From the NCBI GenBank assembly GCA_016215105.1, contig JACRLJ010000024.1, positions 1-64,000 on the forward strand: a DNA stretch of 64,000 nucleotides, given 5' to 3'. Each line of letters begins with the position of its first letter. Positions within the stretch are counted from its first letter, which is position 1. Below, piece by piece: positions 12,239 to 22,599 of the stretch. The stretch comes from Candidatus Hydrogenedentota bacterium. Its GTDB lineage: Bacteria > Hydrogenedentota > Hydrogenedentia > Hydrogenedentales > SLHB01. The position numbers and the translations under genes were made by a program. Below the pieces are notes generated by a model. The model did not search any database and was not told where the DNA came from. It saw nothing but the letters and a program-made list of their open reading frames with translations.

Positions 12239-12400
12239 AAACGCCAAATGCCGGACCCCCTTACGGCCTTTCCGCAAGACCTTGGCGCTCCTGTACGTGG
12301 AAGCCCGCAATTTGATATGATCCTGGAGGTTGCCCATTCCCGGTTCCGCGAAGTCCGCGCTCTCGGGAGTGGGCAGGGGTTCCATACGAAAGAGGCGACC

Positions 12401-13069
12401 ATGCAGACAAGTTCCAAGCAATCCCCAATTAAACTGGCCGTAATTACCGGCCGTCACCCATACGACGTCCAAGGGTTTCATGACTTGTTCCGCGCCGTTC
12501 CCGGCGTGGACTTCTACATGCAGCATCTGGAGGCCTATGCGACAAGCCCGTCGACCGTTCGCGCCCAGTATGACGTGGTTCTGTTCTACAACATGCACAT
12601 CGAGTCTCCGGCGCGAAAAGACCCGTGGTATGAACTCGGTACGCGCGAGGCCATGGAACAACTGGGACAGTCGAACCAAGGCGTGTTCGTGTTGCACCAC
12701 GCGATCGTGGCATTCCCGGATTGGCCATTGTTCGACGAGCTCGTCGGTATCGAGAACCGCCGAACGGACGCCTTTACCGAACAATCGGTTCGGGTACACG
12801 TGTCCAACCCCGACCACCCCATAACGCGCGGCCTCACCGATTGGGATATGGTGGATGAAGTTTACTTGATGCCGGACGCAGGAGCGGCCAACAACGTGCT
12901 ACTCACCACCGACTATCCGAAAAGCATGAAGACTCTTGCTTGGACCCGGCAGTACAAGGAATCGCGCGTGTTCTGTTTACAGTCCGGGCATGACACGCAC
13001 ACATTCACCAACGCAAATTTCCGCGAAGTGGTTTCGCGAGGAATCGCATGGTGCGGTGGCCGTATCTAG
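12401..13069 (+). CDS. ThuA-like domain protein
   Basis: KLAVITGRHPYDVQGFHDLF...YDVVLFYNMH...VFVLHHAIVAFPDWPLFDELVG...HPITRGLTDW pattern. Confidence 0.8.
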   Translation: MQTSSKQSPIKLAVITGRHPYDVQGFHDLFRAVPGVDFYMQHLEAYATSPSTVRAQYDVVLFYNMHIESPARKDPWYELGTREAMEQLGQSNQGVFVLHHAIVAFPDWPLFDELVGIENRRTDAFTEQSVRVHVSNPDHPITRGLTDWDMVDEVYLMPDAGAANNVLLTTDYPKSMKTLAWTRQYKESRVFCLQSGHDTHTFTNANFREVVSRGIAWCGGRI

Positions 13070-13132
13070 CGATAAGCGAGCCCTGGCCCCGCATATCGAC
13101 GGCGCCGTATCGGCGCGTGTAACCTTCGTAAC

Positions 13133-13174
13133 GGCTGCGCCTCCCCTGGGCGGTCTCCCAGGGGAGGCGCGGCC
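13133..13174. repeat. GC-rich perfect inverted repeat (hairpin) downstream of ThuA gene
   Basis: cgcctcccctggg-cggtct-cccaggggaggcg core (13138-13169), stem extends outward with one wobble; no T-tract. Confidence 0.7.
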
Positions 13175-13265
13175 GCGTTGTCAGCGGATTTCGTAACACG
13201 ACGCGACGACGCCGCGTGTGCAACAACCAGCCCGTTGACCCTAAATCCGGCGGTTGTCTGAGACG

Positions 13266-13308
13266 GACCCCGTATTTCGCACAGCAGGCTTGTGCGAAAT
13301 ACGGGGTC
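13266..13308. repeat. 18-bp perfect inverted repeat with 7-nt loop (REP-like)
   Basis: gaccccgtatttcgcaca-gcaggct-tgtgcgaaatacggggtc. Confidence 0.85.
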
Positions 13309-13545
13309 TGTACCTCTCACGCGCGTGTGCCGCAATACCCTGGTTTCACAGGAGTTCGATGGATACGCAACGCGTAAACGGCCTAACTCAGGTTGAACAT
13401 GACACGCGCCGACGGCGTCGGATTGACCCAGCGCCGAGAACCTATTTCGTCCCAGGCGGCGGACCGGGGAACCGCGACGCGAAAGCGGGGTTTCATTCTC
13501 CGCTTCCTGTACTCGCGCTCGGGCTCGCCTTGCGGGATAAAGCGG

Positions 13546-13574
13546 TTGACAGGTAGCGGACCATGTGCTATGCT
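13546..13574 (+). promoter_or_regulatory. Near-consensus sigma70-type promoter
   Basis: TTGACA, 17-nt spacer, TATGCT. Confidence 0.7.
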
Positions 13575-13794
13575 CGTCACAGGTCGGTAAACCATGTTAT
13601 CTTGTCTGGGTGATATGGTTAAGTTCGGGAATCCCAGGGAAGGAGTCCTCCAAGTTCAACGAAGCGTTCTCGTGCTCGTACTTTCGGGGAGCCAGGGAAT
13701 GTTGAACGCTTTCTTGCTTCTGGACACGGCTAACGCTTTCTTTGCTGGGATATCCTAGTAGCAATCCCATCTGGGGAAGGAGGTGACATACGAT

Positions 13795-14316
13795 ATGAAG
13801 AAAATGATTATTGCATCCATGTTCGTGGCGATCGCTGTGAGTGGCGCGTACGCGGTTTCTCTTTCGGTTCCATGGTTCGTGGACCTGCAGTTGGCTCAGG
13901 GTGGTAATGGTATGACCTTGAACACGGGTAATGCGCAAAATGTGGATCCCGGGTGTTACATCGCGATCTCCAATTGCACAAACGACACGTTGACCATCAA
14001 GGTGCGTTATTTCGCGCTTAATGGTACCGAAGCTTCCCCAGCCAATAACACGTTCTTGTTGACGGCTGGACAGGGTACGGGCTGGCGTCCGGTTTACACG
14101 GATACGGCTCAGGAGCCGACTTCCGTCGGAGCCACCAACTTTAACCTGTCGACGATGAACAAGACCGACGGTATCAGCAACGGTTCCGCGCGCATCACGT
14201 GGTCGCGCGATGGGTCGTTCACTGACGCTGCCGTGCAAGGTGAAGTGACTGGTCGCTTGCTTGAGATGGACGTGAATGGAAATCGTGCTGCTTACACGCT
14301 TCCGAATGCTCCATAA
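13795..14316 (+). CDS. Secreted protein of unknown function
   Basis: Signal peptide MKKMIIASMFVAIAVSGAYA; AAGGAGGTGA Shine-Dalgarno just upstream; no recognisable domain. Confidence 0.8.
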   Translation: MKKMIIASMFVAIAVSGAYAVSLSVPWFVDLQLAQGGNGMTLNTGNAQNVDPGCYIAISNCTNDTLTIKVRYFALNGTEASPANNTFLLTAGQGTGWRPVYTDTAQEPTSVGATNFNLSTMNKTDGISNGSARITWSRDGSFTDAAVQGEVTGRLLEMDVNGNRAAYTLPNAP

Positions 14317-14358
14317 TTTAGGCTACGAACTGGCATAAGTACTGAATTTGGGAACTGC

Positions 14359-14396
14359 GGGCGAGAATGTCGGAAGACATACTTGCCCTTTTTTTT
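14359..14396 (+). terminator. Rho-independent terminator
   Basis: gggcgagaatgtc-GGAA-gacatacttgccc (one mismatch, one wobble) followed by eight T. Confidence 0.88.
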
Positions 14397-14450
14397 GTTT
14401 CTCTGTCCCTCCCCCGTTCACTCCCTCTTCGTATAACGTAATCGGACGCT

Positions 14451-15740
14451 ATGGGATTGGCCCCGGAGTCTAAGCCTCGAATGGGCAAGGTTCTCACCTC
14501 AAACATGAACGGCCCGGATACATTTGCGGCCTTCTGCGAGGCGGCGCAGGGCTCACACCCGGATTTGCGGTTTGCACGCTGCGCGGTGTCAGACGCCGAG
14601 ACGCCGCTGCACGCCGAACATGGGGGTATGAGAGCCTACTGGGTTTACGAAGGGGAAGGAGAAGCGCTTCTCCCCGCCGGATTCCGAACCAAAGAGGGCG
14701 ACGGGAGGCCTCTGCCGTCCGAATACACTCCTGAACCCATGGACGCCCCGTTCGCGGAAACCCTGGCCTGTATTGAAGCCCATATTGGCGAAATTGACGC
14801 GGCGGCGCGCGGAACTGTTCAGTCGATCCTGGGACGCCAATCTCGCGGCGCCTACATCGGTGACGTCGCGAATGATTTGTGGAAGCTCAAACACGCCGCC
14901 AAGCCCTGGTCGAAAGACGGCGCGGTTACGCGCGCACTGCTGTCCCTCTTCGCAACATACCGTGACCACGGATACTCAATCAAAGGGCAGACGTCCTGGG
15001 AACGAATCATGCCGGGGGACCAGCTCATCACCTCCGGTACGGAAGAGCTTCATGTCCGAGGTCACTTCTCCTGTTTGAGCATCGAGAAGGTCGACCGGTC
15101 AACAAGCCACATCCCCAAGGCGATGCGGCTCCGGTTTCTCAAGGATAGTTCAGGAGGGTGCAATTTCGACTTCGATCCGTTTCGCCGCCTTCCGCTGACC
15201 TGGTATTGGAACCTTCCCGGCGAAACCGGAGACGGCCTGAACTTCGTGAACAGCCACGTGGTCAACATCGCCAAAGAAACGTCGCCAACGCACTTTCACC
15301 CGTCCATCGCCCGCAAGGCGCCACCGGAAATCCGCGGACAAGAGGATGACCCGCTCGTTGGCGGACGCTCGGCGGAGCTCACAAGCGAGGATGCTGGCGC
15401 CCCGCAAAATGAAATCTACTTGGTCTTGGATCCCCAGGTGTACGGCCTCCACACCTACGGGCGGACCGCGCAACTGCTCACCATTCCCGACCTGCGCGAC
15501 CTGCGGCGCCACGAAACACATGACTTGCGTCCCGGTGACCTGGTGTATATTCCAGCCGGCACGGGACACCGCGGCATTGACGCCTTCGTAAACGTGATCA
15601 CGCTCCCCGGTTTCAAACCCTACAACGAGTTCTACATCGATCGCGACGTCTGGGACGCCGCTCAGGGAAGCGTTCCGTGCAATGAGTCTCTCTTCGATAT
15701 CAAGAATTACACAACGCTGGAAGAAGCGCTCGCCGGGTAG
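14451..15740 (+). CDS. Cupin-like protein of unknown function
   Basis: THFHPS and LRPGDLVYIPAGTGHRGIDAFVNVITLPGFKPYNEFYID cupin-style stretch. Confidence 0.65.
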   Translation: MGLAPESKPRMGKVLTSNMNGPDTFAAFCEAAQGSHPDLRFARCAVSDAETPLHAEHGGMRAYWVYEGEGEALLPAGFRTKEGDGRPLPSEYTPEPMDAPFAETLACIEAHIGEIDAAARGTVQSILGRQSRGAYIGDVANDLWKLKHAAKPWSKDGAVTRALLSLFATYRDHGYSIKGQTSWERIMPGDQLITSGTEELHVRGHFSCLSIEKVDRSTSHIPKAMRLRFLKDSSGGCNFDFDPFRRLPLTWYWNLPGETGDGLNFVNSHVVNIAKETSPTHFHPSIARKAPPEIRGQEDDPLVGGRSAELTSEDAGAPQNEIYLVLDPQVYGLHTYGRTAQLLTIPDLRDLRRHETHDLRPGDLVYIPAGTGHRGIDAFVNVITLPGFKPYNEFYIDRDVWDAAQGSVPCNESLFDIKNYTTLEEALAG

Positions 15741-15786
15741 CTCGGGTGTTTGTAAGCAACATCGCAATCTCCCGCGCAGAAAGTAG

Positions 15787-18291
15787 CTAGCGCGCATCCG
15801 CTGAATACAGAGAGATAAGGCGCGACTCGCGGCTGTCCGTGCTGATGAACACCAGATCGGTTCTCAGTTGTCGTCCGTTCGCGCTCGGCAGTTGAATCCT
15901 ATACTTGCTGTAAGGTTCCGCGGAGTTCACTGGAAGAGCCAACCGCGCTACGGGACGATACCCGGAAGCGCCGTCCGTTGCGTTCGCGGAGAGGAATACA
16001 ACGCGTCCCAGGTCGCCATACGCGTCCGCAAGGCGATGAACATTGTGCGCCGTGACATAAAGCGCGCAGGGACCCGCGCATTGCACCGCGCCAACCTTGA
16101 TCCACGACCACTGGCTTGTTCCGGACGAAGCCCACGGCAAGATCTCGCCGATTACCCGTTCCCTTCCTCCATCCGCTTCCGATTTCCACATGAATCTCAA
16201 CTGAGCGCGCGAGGAATTGCGCTCCGCCGATTCTTTCCAGACGTGCGCCACGACGGAGTACGTCCCGGGCGGCAGATTCGCCTGCGCGCGCAGCCGCGGG
16301 CTCTGAATCGTGTCGCGATCGAGATGCGCCGCCATCGCAACAGGATCAACACTGTCCCGAAACGACGGGTTCCCATGGACGACCGGCGACCATAGGTCAG
16401 CGTCCGGAGTCTCACGCTCGAACGCCAGCGGCATCACGACATCGGCGGATAAGTAGACCTCGCACGTCACCGGGGAACCCGAATCGGCCGACGGCGCGCG
16501 TCGAACGGCCACTTCGGCCAGGCCCGACGCGGGAACCATCCCATCCGCGGGCGCGATTACGGAAAACCCTGGAACCGCAAATTCCGTCAAGTCAATCGCC
16601 GGATTGGAGCGTACGGGAGAGGAATTCGCCGTTGCGTCCGTGGCTTGCGGCACGGATTGCGTTATGTACGATGGCGCGCTGTAGCCGCCAAAGTCCGCGA
16701 CCCGCGCGACCTTGGTCGAAACGTTACGGGCAGACGCAAGATCATAGAGGTAAAGCGTCAGGCCGGAATAGGACTTTCGTTCAAGCCGCACCCCGTGAAG
16801 ATCGAGCCATTCGGTGTACAAGCGCACGTCGGGAGGCATGTCGAACGGCTCCCACCACGAGGCGGCGAACCAGACGCGTTGAGCTCGAGCCGCTACGTTC
16901 TCCAAGCGGTCCCACGTAACCCCCATGTGCTCCCAGATCGGTCTGTTGGCAAAACTCTGGAAGATCCCTTCGCGATCGGCGGACGTGAAGCCCGTGACAC
17001 ATTGGTCGGCCTGCGGAAAAAAGAAGTGCCGGCTGGGAAGCAGCGTCACGTGGCTGTAGTGCGCAATCACATCTCCGGGAGCGAGATTCTCACGGATATG
17101 CCGTGCGGCCGCGGCAAAGTCGGCCTTGTACCGGACTCCAAGCCGGTGTTCAGGGGACGGGTGCAACCGCCCAGCGTAGTGGTCCGCCAAACATGCAAGC
17201 GTCAGTCCGGTCATCGCCGCAAGGACAAGGCCCTTGCCCCACCAGCCGGGAAGATGCGAAATCGCGGCCGCGGCCAATATCGTGAAGGTGACTCCGGAGA
17301 AAATGAAGAGCCGATGTTCGTAGAACGAGAATGCGCGGCTGTGCCAGATGACGAGATTCAGCGCAATGGGTACGGTGGAAATCGCCGCAAGCAGAAGAAC
17401 GCTATTGATACGCCTCCGCATGGCCACCGCGCCCGCCAAGGTCAAAAGCGCCGCGAGAACAGCAAGACCATAGTACGCGACCGGATTGGGCGTGTATCCG
17501 GCGAATAGGTCTTTGAACGTGATAAGACCCGCGCTGAACGTCAACGGGGGATACCAGCTTCGCGCGGTCTGCAGACACATTTCATTTACGATAAGCCCGT
17601 TCCGGATCGCCGGGATCGCCAGTATGACCACGCAAAGCTGTGAGACCGTCCATCGGGGAAGTTGGCGCCAGTGGGTGCGCAGTGTAAGGACGTAACCCGC
17701 GTTAAACGCCGTGACCACCCAGACGGAATAGAAGTGGTTGTAGATCGAGGCCGTAAGCAACAGAGTCAGGCCGGCCCAGTACGCAAGCCGGTTCGTGTCG
17801 AGCGCGCGCGCCATGCACCACAGCGCGCCCAGCGCCAGCAACACGTGCAAGGCGTAAGCTCGCAGCTCCTGCGCGTAGTAGATTTGAAAGGGCGAAATGG
17901 CGACCAGAAACGCCGCGATCAGTCCGGCGTCCGTCGTCCGCGTTAGCTCCCGCGCGGTAACGTACGCCATCGGAACGCAGGCCGTGCTCAGGATGCAGGG
18001 CAGAAGCCGCGCCAGAATCGTAGCCGCGTCGCTTCCGTGCTCAATCCCCGTAAGCCAAAGTCCGGCGTGATACCAGAACCACGCTAGCGCCGGGAACAGC
18101 GGCGCATCCATTCCCACCCACTTCACATCGAACAGGCGCCACGGAGTGGGAACCAGCCCCATGAAATAGAACGTGCCCCCTTCGTCAAACCAAATGCTGG
18201 CCTTGCCCAAATGCCAGAGCCGCAACGCCGCCGCAAGCAGCGTAATCAACAACAAGCACGCTGGAACGAGCTTGTTTTCAAAACGCCGCAT
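15787..18291 (-). CDS. Glycosyltransferase family 39-like integral membrane protein
   Basis: N-terminal ALRLWHLGKASIWFDEGGTFYF and repeated TM segments typical of PMT/ArnT-like proteins; long C-terminal extramembrane part. Confidence 0.75.
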   Translation of the reverse strand: MRRFENKLVPACLLLITLLAAALRLWHLGKASIWFDEGGTFYFMGLVPTPWRLFDVKWVGMDAPLFPALAWFWYHAGLWLTGIEHGSDAATILARLLPCILSTACVPMAYVTARELTRTTDAGLIAAFLVAISPFQIYYAQELRAYALHVLLALGALWCMARALDTNRLAYWAGLTLLLTASIYNHFYSVWVVTAFNAGYVLTLRTHWRQLPRWTVSQLCVVILAIPAIRNGLIVNEMCLQTARSWYPPLTFSAGLITFKDLFAGYTPNPVAYYGLAVLAALLTLAGAVAMRRRINSVLLLAAISTVPIALNLVIWHSRAFSFYEHRLFIFSGVTFTILAAAAISHLPGWWGKGLVLAAMTGLTLACLADHYAGRLHPSPEHRLGVRYKADFAAAARHIRENLAPGDVIAHYSHVTLLPSRHFFFPQADQCVTGFTSADREGIFQSFANRPIWEHMGVTWDRLENVAARAQRVWFAASWWEPFDMPPDVRLYTEWLDLHGVRLERKSYSGLTLYLYDLASARNVSTKVARVADFGGYSAPSYITQSVPQATDATANSSPVRSNPAIDLTEFAVPGFSVIAPADGMVPASGLAEVAVRRAPSADSGSPVTCEVYLSADVVMPLAFERETPDADLWSPVVHGNPSFRDSVDPVAMAAHLDRDTIQSPRLRAQANLPPGTYSVVAHVWKESAERNSSRAQLRFMWKSEADGGRERVIGEILPWASSGTSQWSWIKVGAVQCAGPCALYVTAHNVHRLADAYGDLGRVVFLSANATDGASGYRPVARLALPVNSAEPYSKYRIQLPSANGRQLRTDLVFISTDSRESRLISLYSADAR

Positions 18292-18594
18292 GCCTGTTGC
18301 GCCTTTCGTGAAGCGGCCTGGCCGCAACCCTGAATTCGTTGATGCGCCATAGTTACCGGCGTCTTCCGGGCGTACCGCCCCAGTGACGCTGGGCCAAGAA
18401 GCTAGTCCTGTGCATAATAGTTCATGGTGTTCGCGAATAGTATGTGACTGCGTCCGGCAGGATCAATCCCGCGCACTACGCTACAGGACCGGAAATCTGC
18501 CAAACAAGAGTCAGGGTGCCTCGTCAGGATTAATCAAGACGCGCCCCGTGTTATCCGAATACACGAATTCCGCCAGGAGCAACGAGCACAAATC

Positions 18595-19293
18595 ATGATA
18601 AATGTACGCAGAGGTCACGAGCGCGGCCACTTCAATCACGGATGGCTGGACACCTTCCACACCTTCTCGTTTGCAGATTACTATGATCCGGATTTCATGG
18701 GCTTTCGCGCGCTGCGCGTCATCAACGAGGATCGCGTGGCGCCGGGCCGGGGTTTCGGTACGCACGGTCACGCGAACATGGAAATCATCACCTACATCGT
18801 CGAAGGCGCGCTCGAACACAAAGACAGCACCGGGTCAGGCTCGGTAATCCGCCCCGGTGACGTTCAACACATGAGCGCCGGCTCGGGTATTCGCCACAGC
18901 GAGTTCAACGCGTCGAAGACGGATCCCGTCCACCTCTATCAAATCTGGATACTTCCCAACGTTGAGGGTATCGATCCCGGCTACGAAGACCACACGTTCG
19001 ATCGGGCGGCGACGCGGAACCGCCTCGAGCCACTCGTCACCCCAAACGGGCGTGACGGTTCGCTCTCGATGAGCCAAGACGCCAGCCTCTACGCTGCGTT
19101 GCTGTCCCCCGGAAAATCTCTTCAGTACGACATTGCCGCCGGCCGCCACGCCTGGCTGCAAATCGTGCGAGGCGCCGTATCCATCGGCCCCCACGCCCTT
19201 GAAGCGGGGGACGGCGCCGCGATTTCCGGCGAGAGATCGATCTCCCTGACGGGCTCAACGGAGTCGGAAATACTGCTGTTCGATTTGGCGTAA
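18595..19293 (+). CDS. Pirin family protein
   Basis: WLDTFHTFSFADYYDPDFMGF...GFGTHGHANMEIITYIVEGALEHKDS...VIRPGDVQHMSAGSGIRHSEFN. Confidence 0.93.
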   Translation: MINVRRGHERGHFNHGWLDTFHTFSFADYYDPDFMGFRALRVINEDRVAPGRGFGTHGHANMEIITYIVEGALEHKDSTGSGSVIRPGDVQHMSAGSGIRHSEFNASKTDPVHLYQIWILPNVEGIDPGYEDHTFDRAATRNRLEPLVTPNGRDGSLSMSQDASLYAALLSPGKSLQYDIAAGRHAWLQIVRGAVSIGPHALEAGDGAAISGERSISLTGSTESEILLFDLA

Positions 19294-19442
19294 CTTCGTT
19301 GAGCCACCTCGGGTTCGATCGACCCTACATTTCCTACCGTTCAGTTGCGCCGTCATAGCCACTTCTTTTGACCATTCCTCTGGTGTACTCTGTAGTCCGA
19401 TCTCAGAAAGAAACGTTCTCTAACCTTGGCGGAGGCGCCGAA

Positions 19443-22400
19443 ATGATTATCCTGCTGCAGGTGCTACTTTGCGCTCCAGAGCCCAGCATGCCGATGGACG
19501 CAGCCCCCTTCGGAGCGCCCATTACAGGCGGCGTTTGCTGGGACGATCCGCGCGAACTCCATCGCGTTGTCGCCCATTTCGCGGGCGCTGCCCCTCCGGC
19601 CGATTCGGTGCGCCTCGAGTACTGGGGAAGCCGCTGGCCCGAACAACACGCGCCCAAGGACCAGCAGCCCGGCGGAGGCGGCGTGGGCTGGTGGGAATTG
19701 GGAAACTGGTATAACGGTGGCTGGCGAGCAGCCGACGCGGCCGCCACCACCGATGGGCAGGCAATATCATTTACGTTCCGGCCAATCAATGCGAAGGAAT
19801 TCCCCGCACTTCGTGATTACCCGGCGGAATTCCGATACACGTTGAAAGTCAGAGTCGTCTCGGATTCATCCACCGCGTCCGTCGAGCGGGTCGAAGCGTT
19901 CACCGACTCCGTCTGGACCGAACGCGTCGTTCGGTTGGTGTGGCGTGACGCTCCCGCCAGCGCCCCCACAGTCAACGCGTTCAACGGCGCCGTGAAGTCC
20001 GTCGGGCGCGTTGGCCCCAGCGCGTTCCGCGCAACGCTATTGGTCACAACGAACTCCGACCCCAACACCTATGACCGCACGTTGCTCACTATCCACAATG
20101 GCGCAACTGTGTTCACGATTTCTCCAGACGACCTGAATCAAGGTCCGCTGTTCATTCCCGCCATGGGCGCCGCAGTACTAACCGAAAATGACGAACGCAG
20201 CTACGCTGACCTGGCCTCGTCGCAAGAGAAGAATGCCGCCAAATCGCTCTATGACCGTGTCGCCGAATTGCCCGAACAAACATGGAGCGCCGCCTGGGCG
20301 GGTATGCCGGCAAAACGCGGCTCAATCTATCTGCCGTTGGGTCTCGATGGCGGCCGGCAACGATTTCAATTGGATCGGGACGGCAGTGTGACGTTCCGCA
20401 CGAACGATGCCTTTCTCCGGAGCCGGCCAGGCCGCGAGACACCGCTCCTGGATCTTGAGGCGGCGCCGGTTCGGCTACACGTTGAACTTCCGCCCGAGCC
20501 AACGGCGCGGACCATCGAAGACAATTGCCTTCCGATGGGGAAGACGACCTGGGAGAAGGACGGTGTACGCATTGAGCAAAGCGCGTTTGTGACGCCGCTC
20601 TCCGGCGCCCGCGCTGATGGACCTGCGCCGGATGGTGATGCGGCCGCCGTGCTCATGATGCGGTTCACCTACACCAACCTTACGGACACGCCGCAAACGG
20701 CCACGCTCCACGTGCGCTACCAGGCCGGCGAAAAACCTGCCGAGCAGAAATTGCGTCTCGACCCGGACGGCTTCCTTTATCTCGGCGACGCGGTTCGGGG
20801 CGAAGTGCAGACCGGCGGCAATCCCTTCCTCGAGGCAAACGCGCTCACCCATACCCGGAGCCTGGCACCGCACGAATCGCACAGCGCGATTCTAAAAACG
20901 CCATACGTACCGCTAACCGATGCGAAGGACCACGAGTCACTCCGCCGTCTCGACTTCACGCGCGAATTCAACGAAACGAAGAGCTACTGGACACGCCGTA
21001 TCGGCCAAAGTGCGCGGCTCATCACGCCGGAACCCATGCTCAATGAGTTCTACTCCGCGCACGCCGCGCACCTGCTGATCAATTGCGAGCGCGAACCCCA
21101 AAGCGATCTCCGATTCGCCAGAGTCGGCTCCTTCGGTTACGGGGCGTTCGGCAACGAATCCTGCATGATGGTGGTGGACCTCGACCGCCGCGGATACCAC
21201 GAAGAAGCGCGGCAGTGCCTCGAAGCGTGGCTGCATTATCAGGGGACCGTCGCGTTGCCCGGAGACTTCTCATCCCAAGTAGGCGTGCTCTACGGCGCAG
21301 GCGGATACGAGGCCGGCGGCTACAATCAGCACCACGGTTGGATCTTGTGGTGCCTGACAGAGCATTACCGATTCACGCAGGATCGGACATGGCTCGACCA
21401 TGCGGCGCCGGGCATTCTCGCTGGCGCCGAGTGGGTTATCCGCGAACGCGCGCGAACGGCGAGCCGCGATGACCTCGGACGCGGCCTCCTGCCCGCCGGC
21501 AGCCTCGAAGACATCGGCGACTGGTGGTTCTGGCTATCCACGAACTGCTACACGTGGCGCGGTCTCGATTCCGCCGCATGGGCGCTCGAACAGGCCGGCC
21601 ATCCTGAAGCGAAGCGGGTCCGCGGCGAGGCGGACGCCTATCGCGCCGCCATCCTGACCAACTTCCGCGCCGCGGCGCAACACGCGCCCGTCGTACGCCT
21701 TCGCGATGGAACGGCCGTCCCGAAATTCCCGTCTCACCCGCATCGGCGCGGACGCATGTTCGGCTGGATATGTGAAACGCTCGAAGGCGCCATTCACCTG
21801 CTCATCACGGGTGTACTCGATCCGAAATCGCCAGAGGCGGAGTGGATTCTGAAGGACTACGAGGACAACCTCTACTTGTCGAACCAGTGGGGCTACGTTC
21901 TCGATGATTTCGACGCCCAATGGTTTGGCCGGGGCGGCATGTCGATGCAGGCCTGCCTCTTGCTCGATGTCGAGCCGTACCTGTTCCGCAACGATATCAA
22001 GCAGGCGCTCCGGGCGCAGTTCAATGCCATCGCCGTGGGCTACTTTCCCGACGTGCGCATGCTCACCGAACACGCACTGCCCAATATGGGCGACTGGAGA
22101 GGCGATCACTACAAGAGCTCGGACGAAGCGAACGCCGCCGGCTGGCTGCGTTACCAATTCCTGCGGGAAGAAAACGGCGTGTTGCTCGTCGGCCAAGCCA
22201 TCCCGCGCGATTGGCTGAAGCCGGGTCAACGCTGCGGCATCGAACGCGCGGAAACCTACTTCGGTCCAATGAACGTGCATTACACCGCGGAAGAAAACGC
22301 CATCACGGCGCGAATCGACGGCGCCACCCGCCCCGCGCCCCGCGCCATTCGCGTGCGCTTCCGCGAGCCACACGAGCGGCCTCTCGAATCGGTCACCGTC

Positions 22401-22496
22401 AACGGCAAACCCTGGTCCGATTTCAAAGGCGAGTGGGTGGAGTTGCCGGGAACAATGGGAACGGCCACGGTGGTAGCAACGTGGACGGCGCGCTAA
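19443..22496 (+). CDS. Large protein with six-hairpin glycosidase-like region
   Basis: GRGLLPAGSLEDIGDWWFWLSTNCYTWRGLDSAAWALEQAG and similar; start uncertain. Confidence 0.6.
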   Translation: MIILLQVLLCAPEPSMPMDAAPFGAPITGGVCWDDPRELHRVVAHFAGAAPPADSVRLEYWGSRWPEQHAPKDQQPGGGGVGWWELGNWYNGGWRAADAAATTDGQAISFTFRPINAKEFPALRDYPAEFRYTLKVRVVSDSSTASVERVEAFTDSVWTERVVRLVWRDAPASAPTVNAFNGAVKSVGRVGPSAFRATLLVTTNSDPNTYDRTLLTIHNGATVFTISPDDLNQGPLFIPAMGAAVLTENDERSYADLASSQEKNAAKSLYDRVAELPEQTWSAAWAGMPAKRGSIYLPLGLDGGRQRFQLDRDGSVTFRTNDAFLRSRPGRETPLLDLEAAPVRLHVELPPEPTARTIEDNCLPMGKTTWEKDGVRIEQSAFVTPLSGARADGPAPDGDAAAVLMMRFTYTNLTDTPQTATLHVRYQAGEKPAEQKLRLDPDGFLYLGDAVRGEVQTGGNPFLEANALTHTRSLAPHESHSAILKTPYVPLTDAKDHESLRRLDFTREFNETKSYWTRRIGQSARLITPEPMLNEFYSAHAAHLLINCEREPQSDLRFARVGSFGYGAFGNESCMMVVDLDRRGYHEEARQCLEAWLHYQGTVALPGDFSSQVGVLYGAGGYEAGGYNQHHGWILWCLTEHYRFTQDRTWLDHAAPGILAGAEWVIRERARTASRDDLGRGLLPAGSLEDIGDWWFWLSTNCYTWRGLDSAAWALEQAGHPEAKRVRGEADAYRAAILTNFRAAAQHAPVVRLRDGTAVPKFPSHPHRRGRMFGWICETLEGAIHLLITGVLDPKSPEAEWILKDYEDNLYLSNQWGYVLDDFDAQWFGRGGMSMQACLLLDVEPYLFRNDIKQALRAQFNAIAVGYFPDVRMLTEHALPNMGDWRGDHYKSSDEANAAGWLRYQFLREENGVLLVGQAIPRDWLKPGQRCGIERAETYFGPMNVHYTAEENAITARIDGATRPAPRAIRVRFREPHERPLESVTVNGKPWSDFKGEWVELPGTMGTATVVATWTAR

Positions 22497-22511
22497 TCAG
22501 ACCCAATGACT

Positions 22512-22536
22512 CGTTCCCGAGTTGTACTCGGGAACG
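22512..22536. repeat. Perfect 10-bp hairpin between convergent genes
   Basis: cgttcccgag-ttgta-ctcgggaacg. Confidence 0.75.
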
Positions 22537-22599
22537 CACGTGCCTGAAAAGCTACGATTTGTACTTGACTCGGGAGAGGACTCGACAGACCATCCCCAC

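Noticed and set aside
13597-14238. 213-aa minus-strand ORF overlapping the orphan secreted protein
   Set aside because: The plus-strand gene has signal peptide, SD, promoter and terminator; the minus ORF has none
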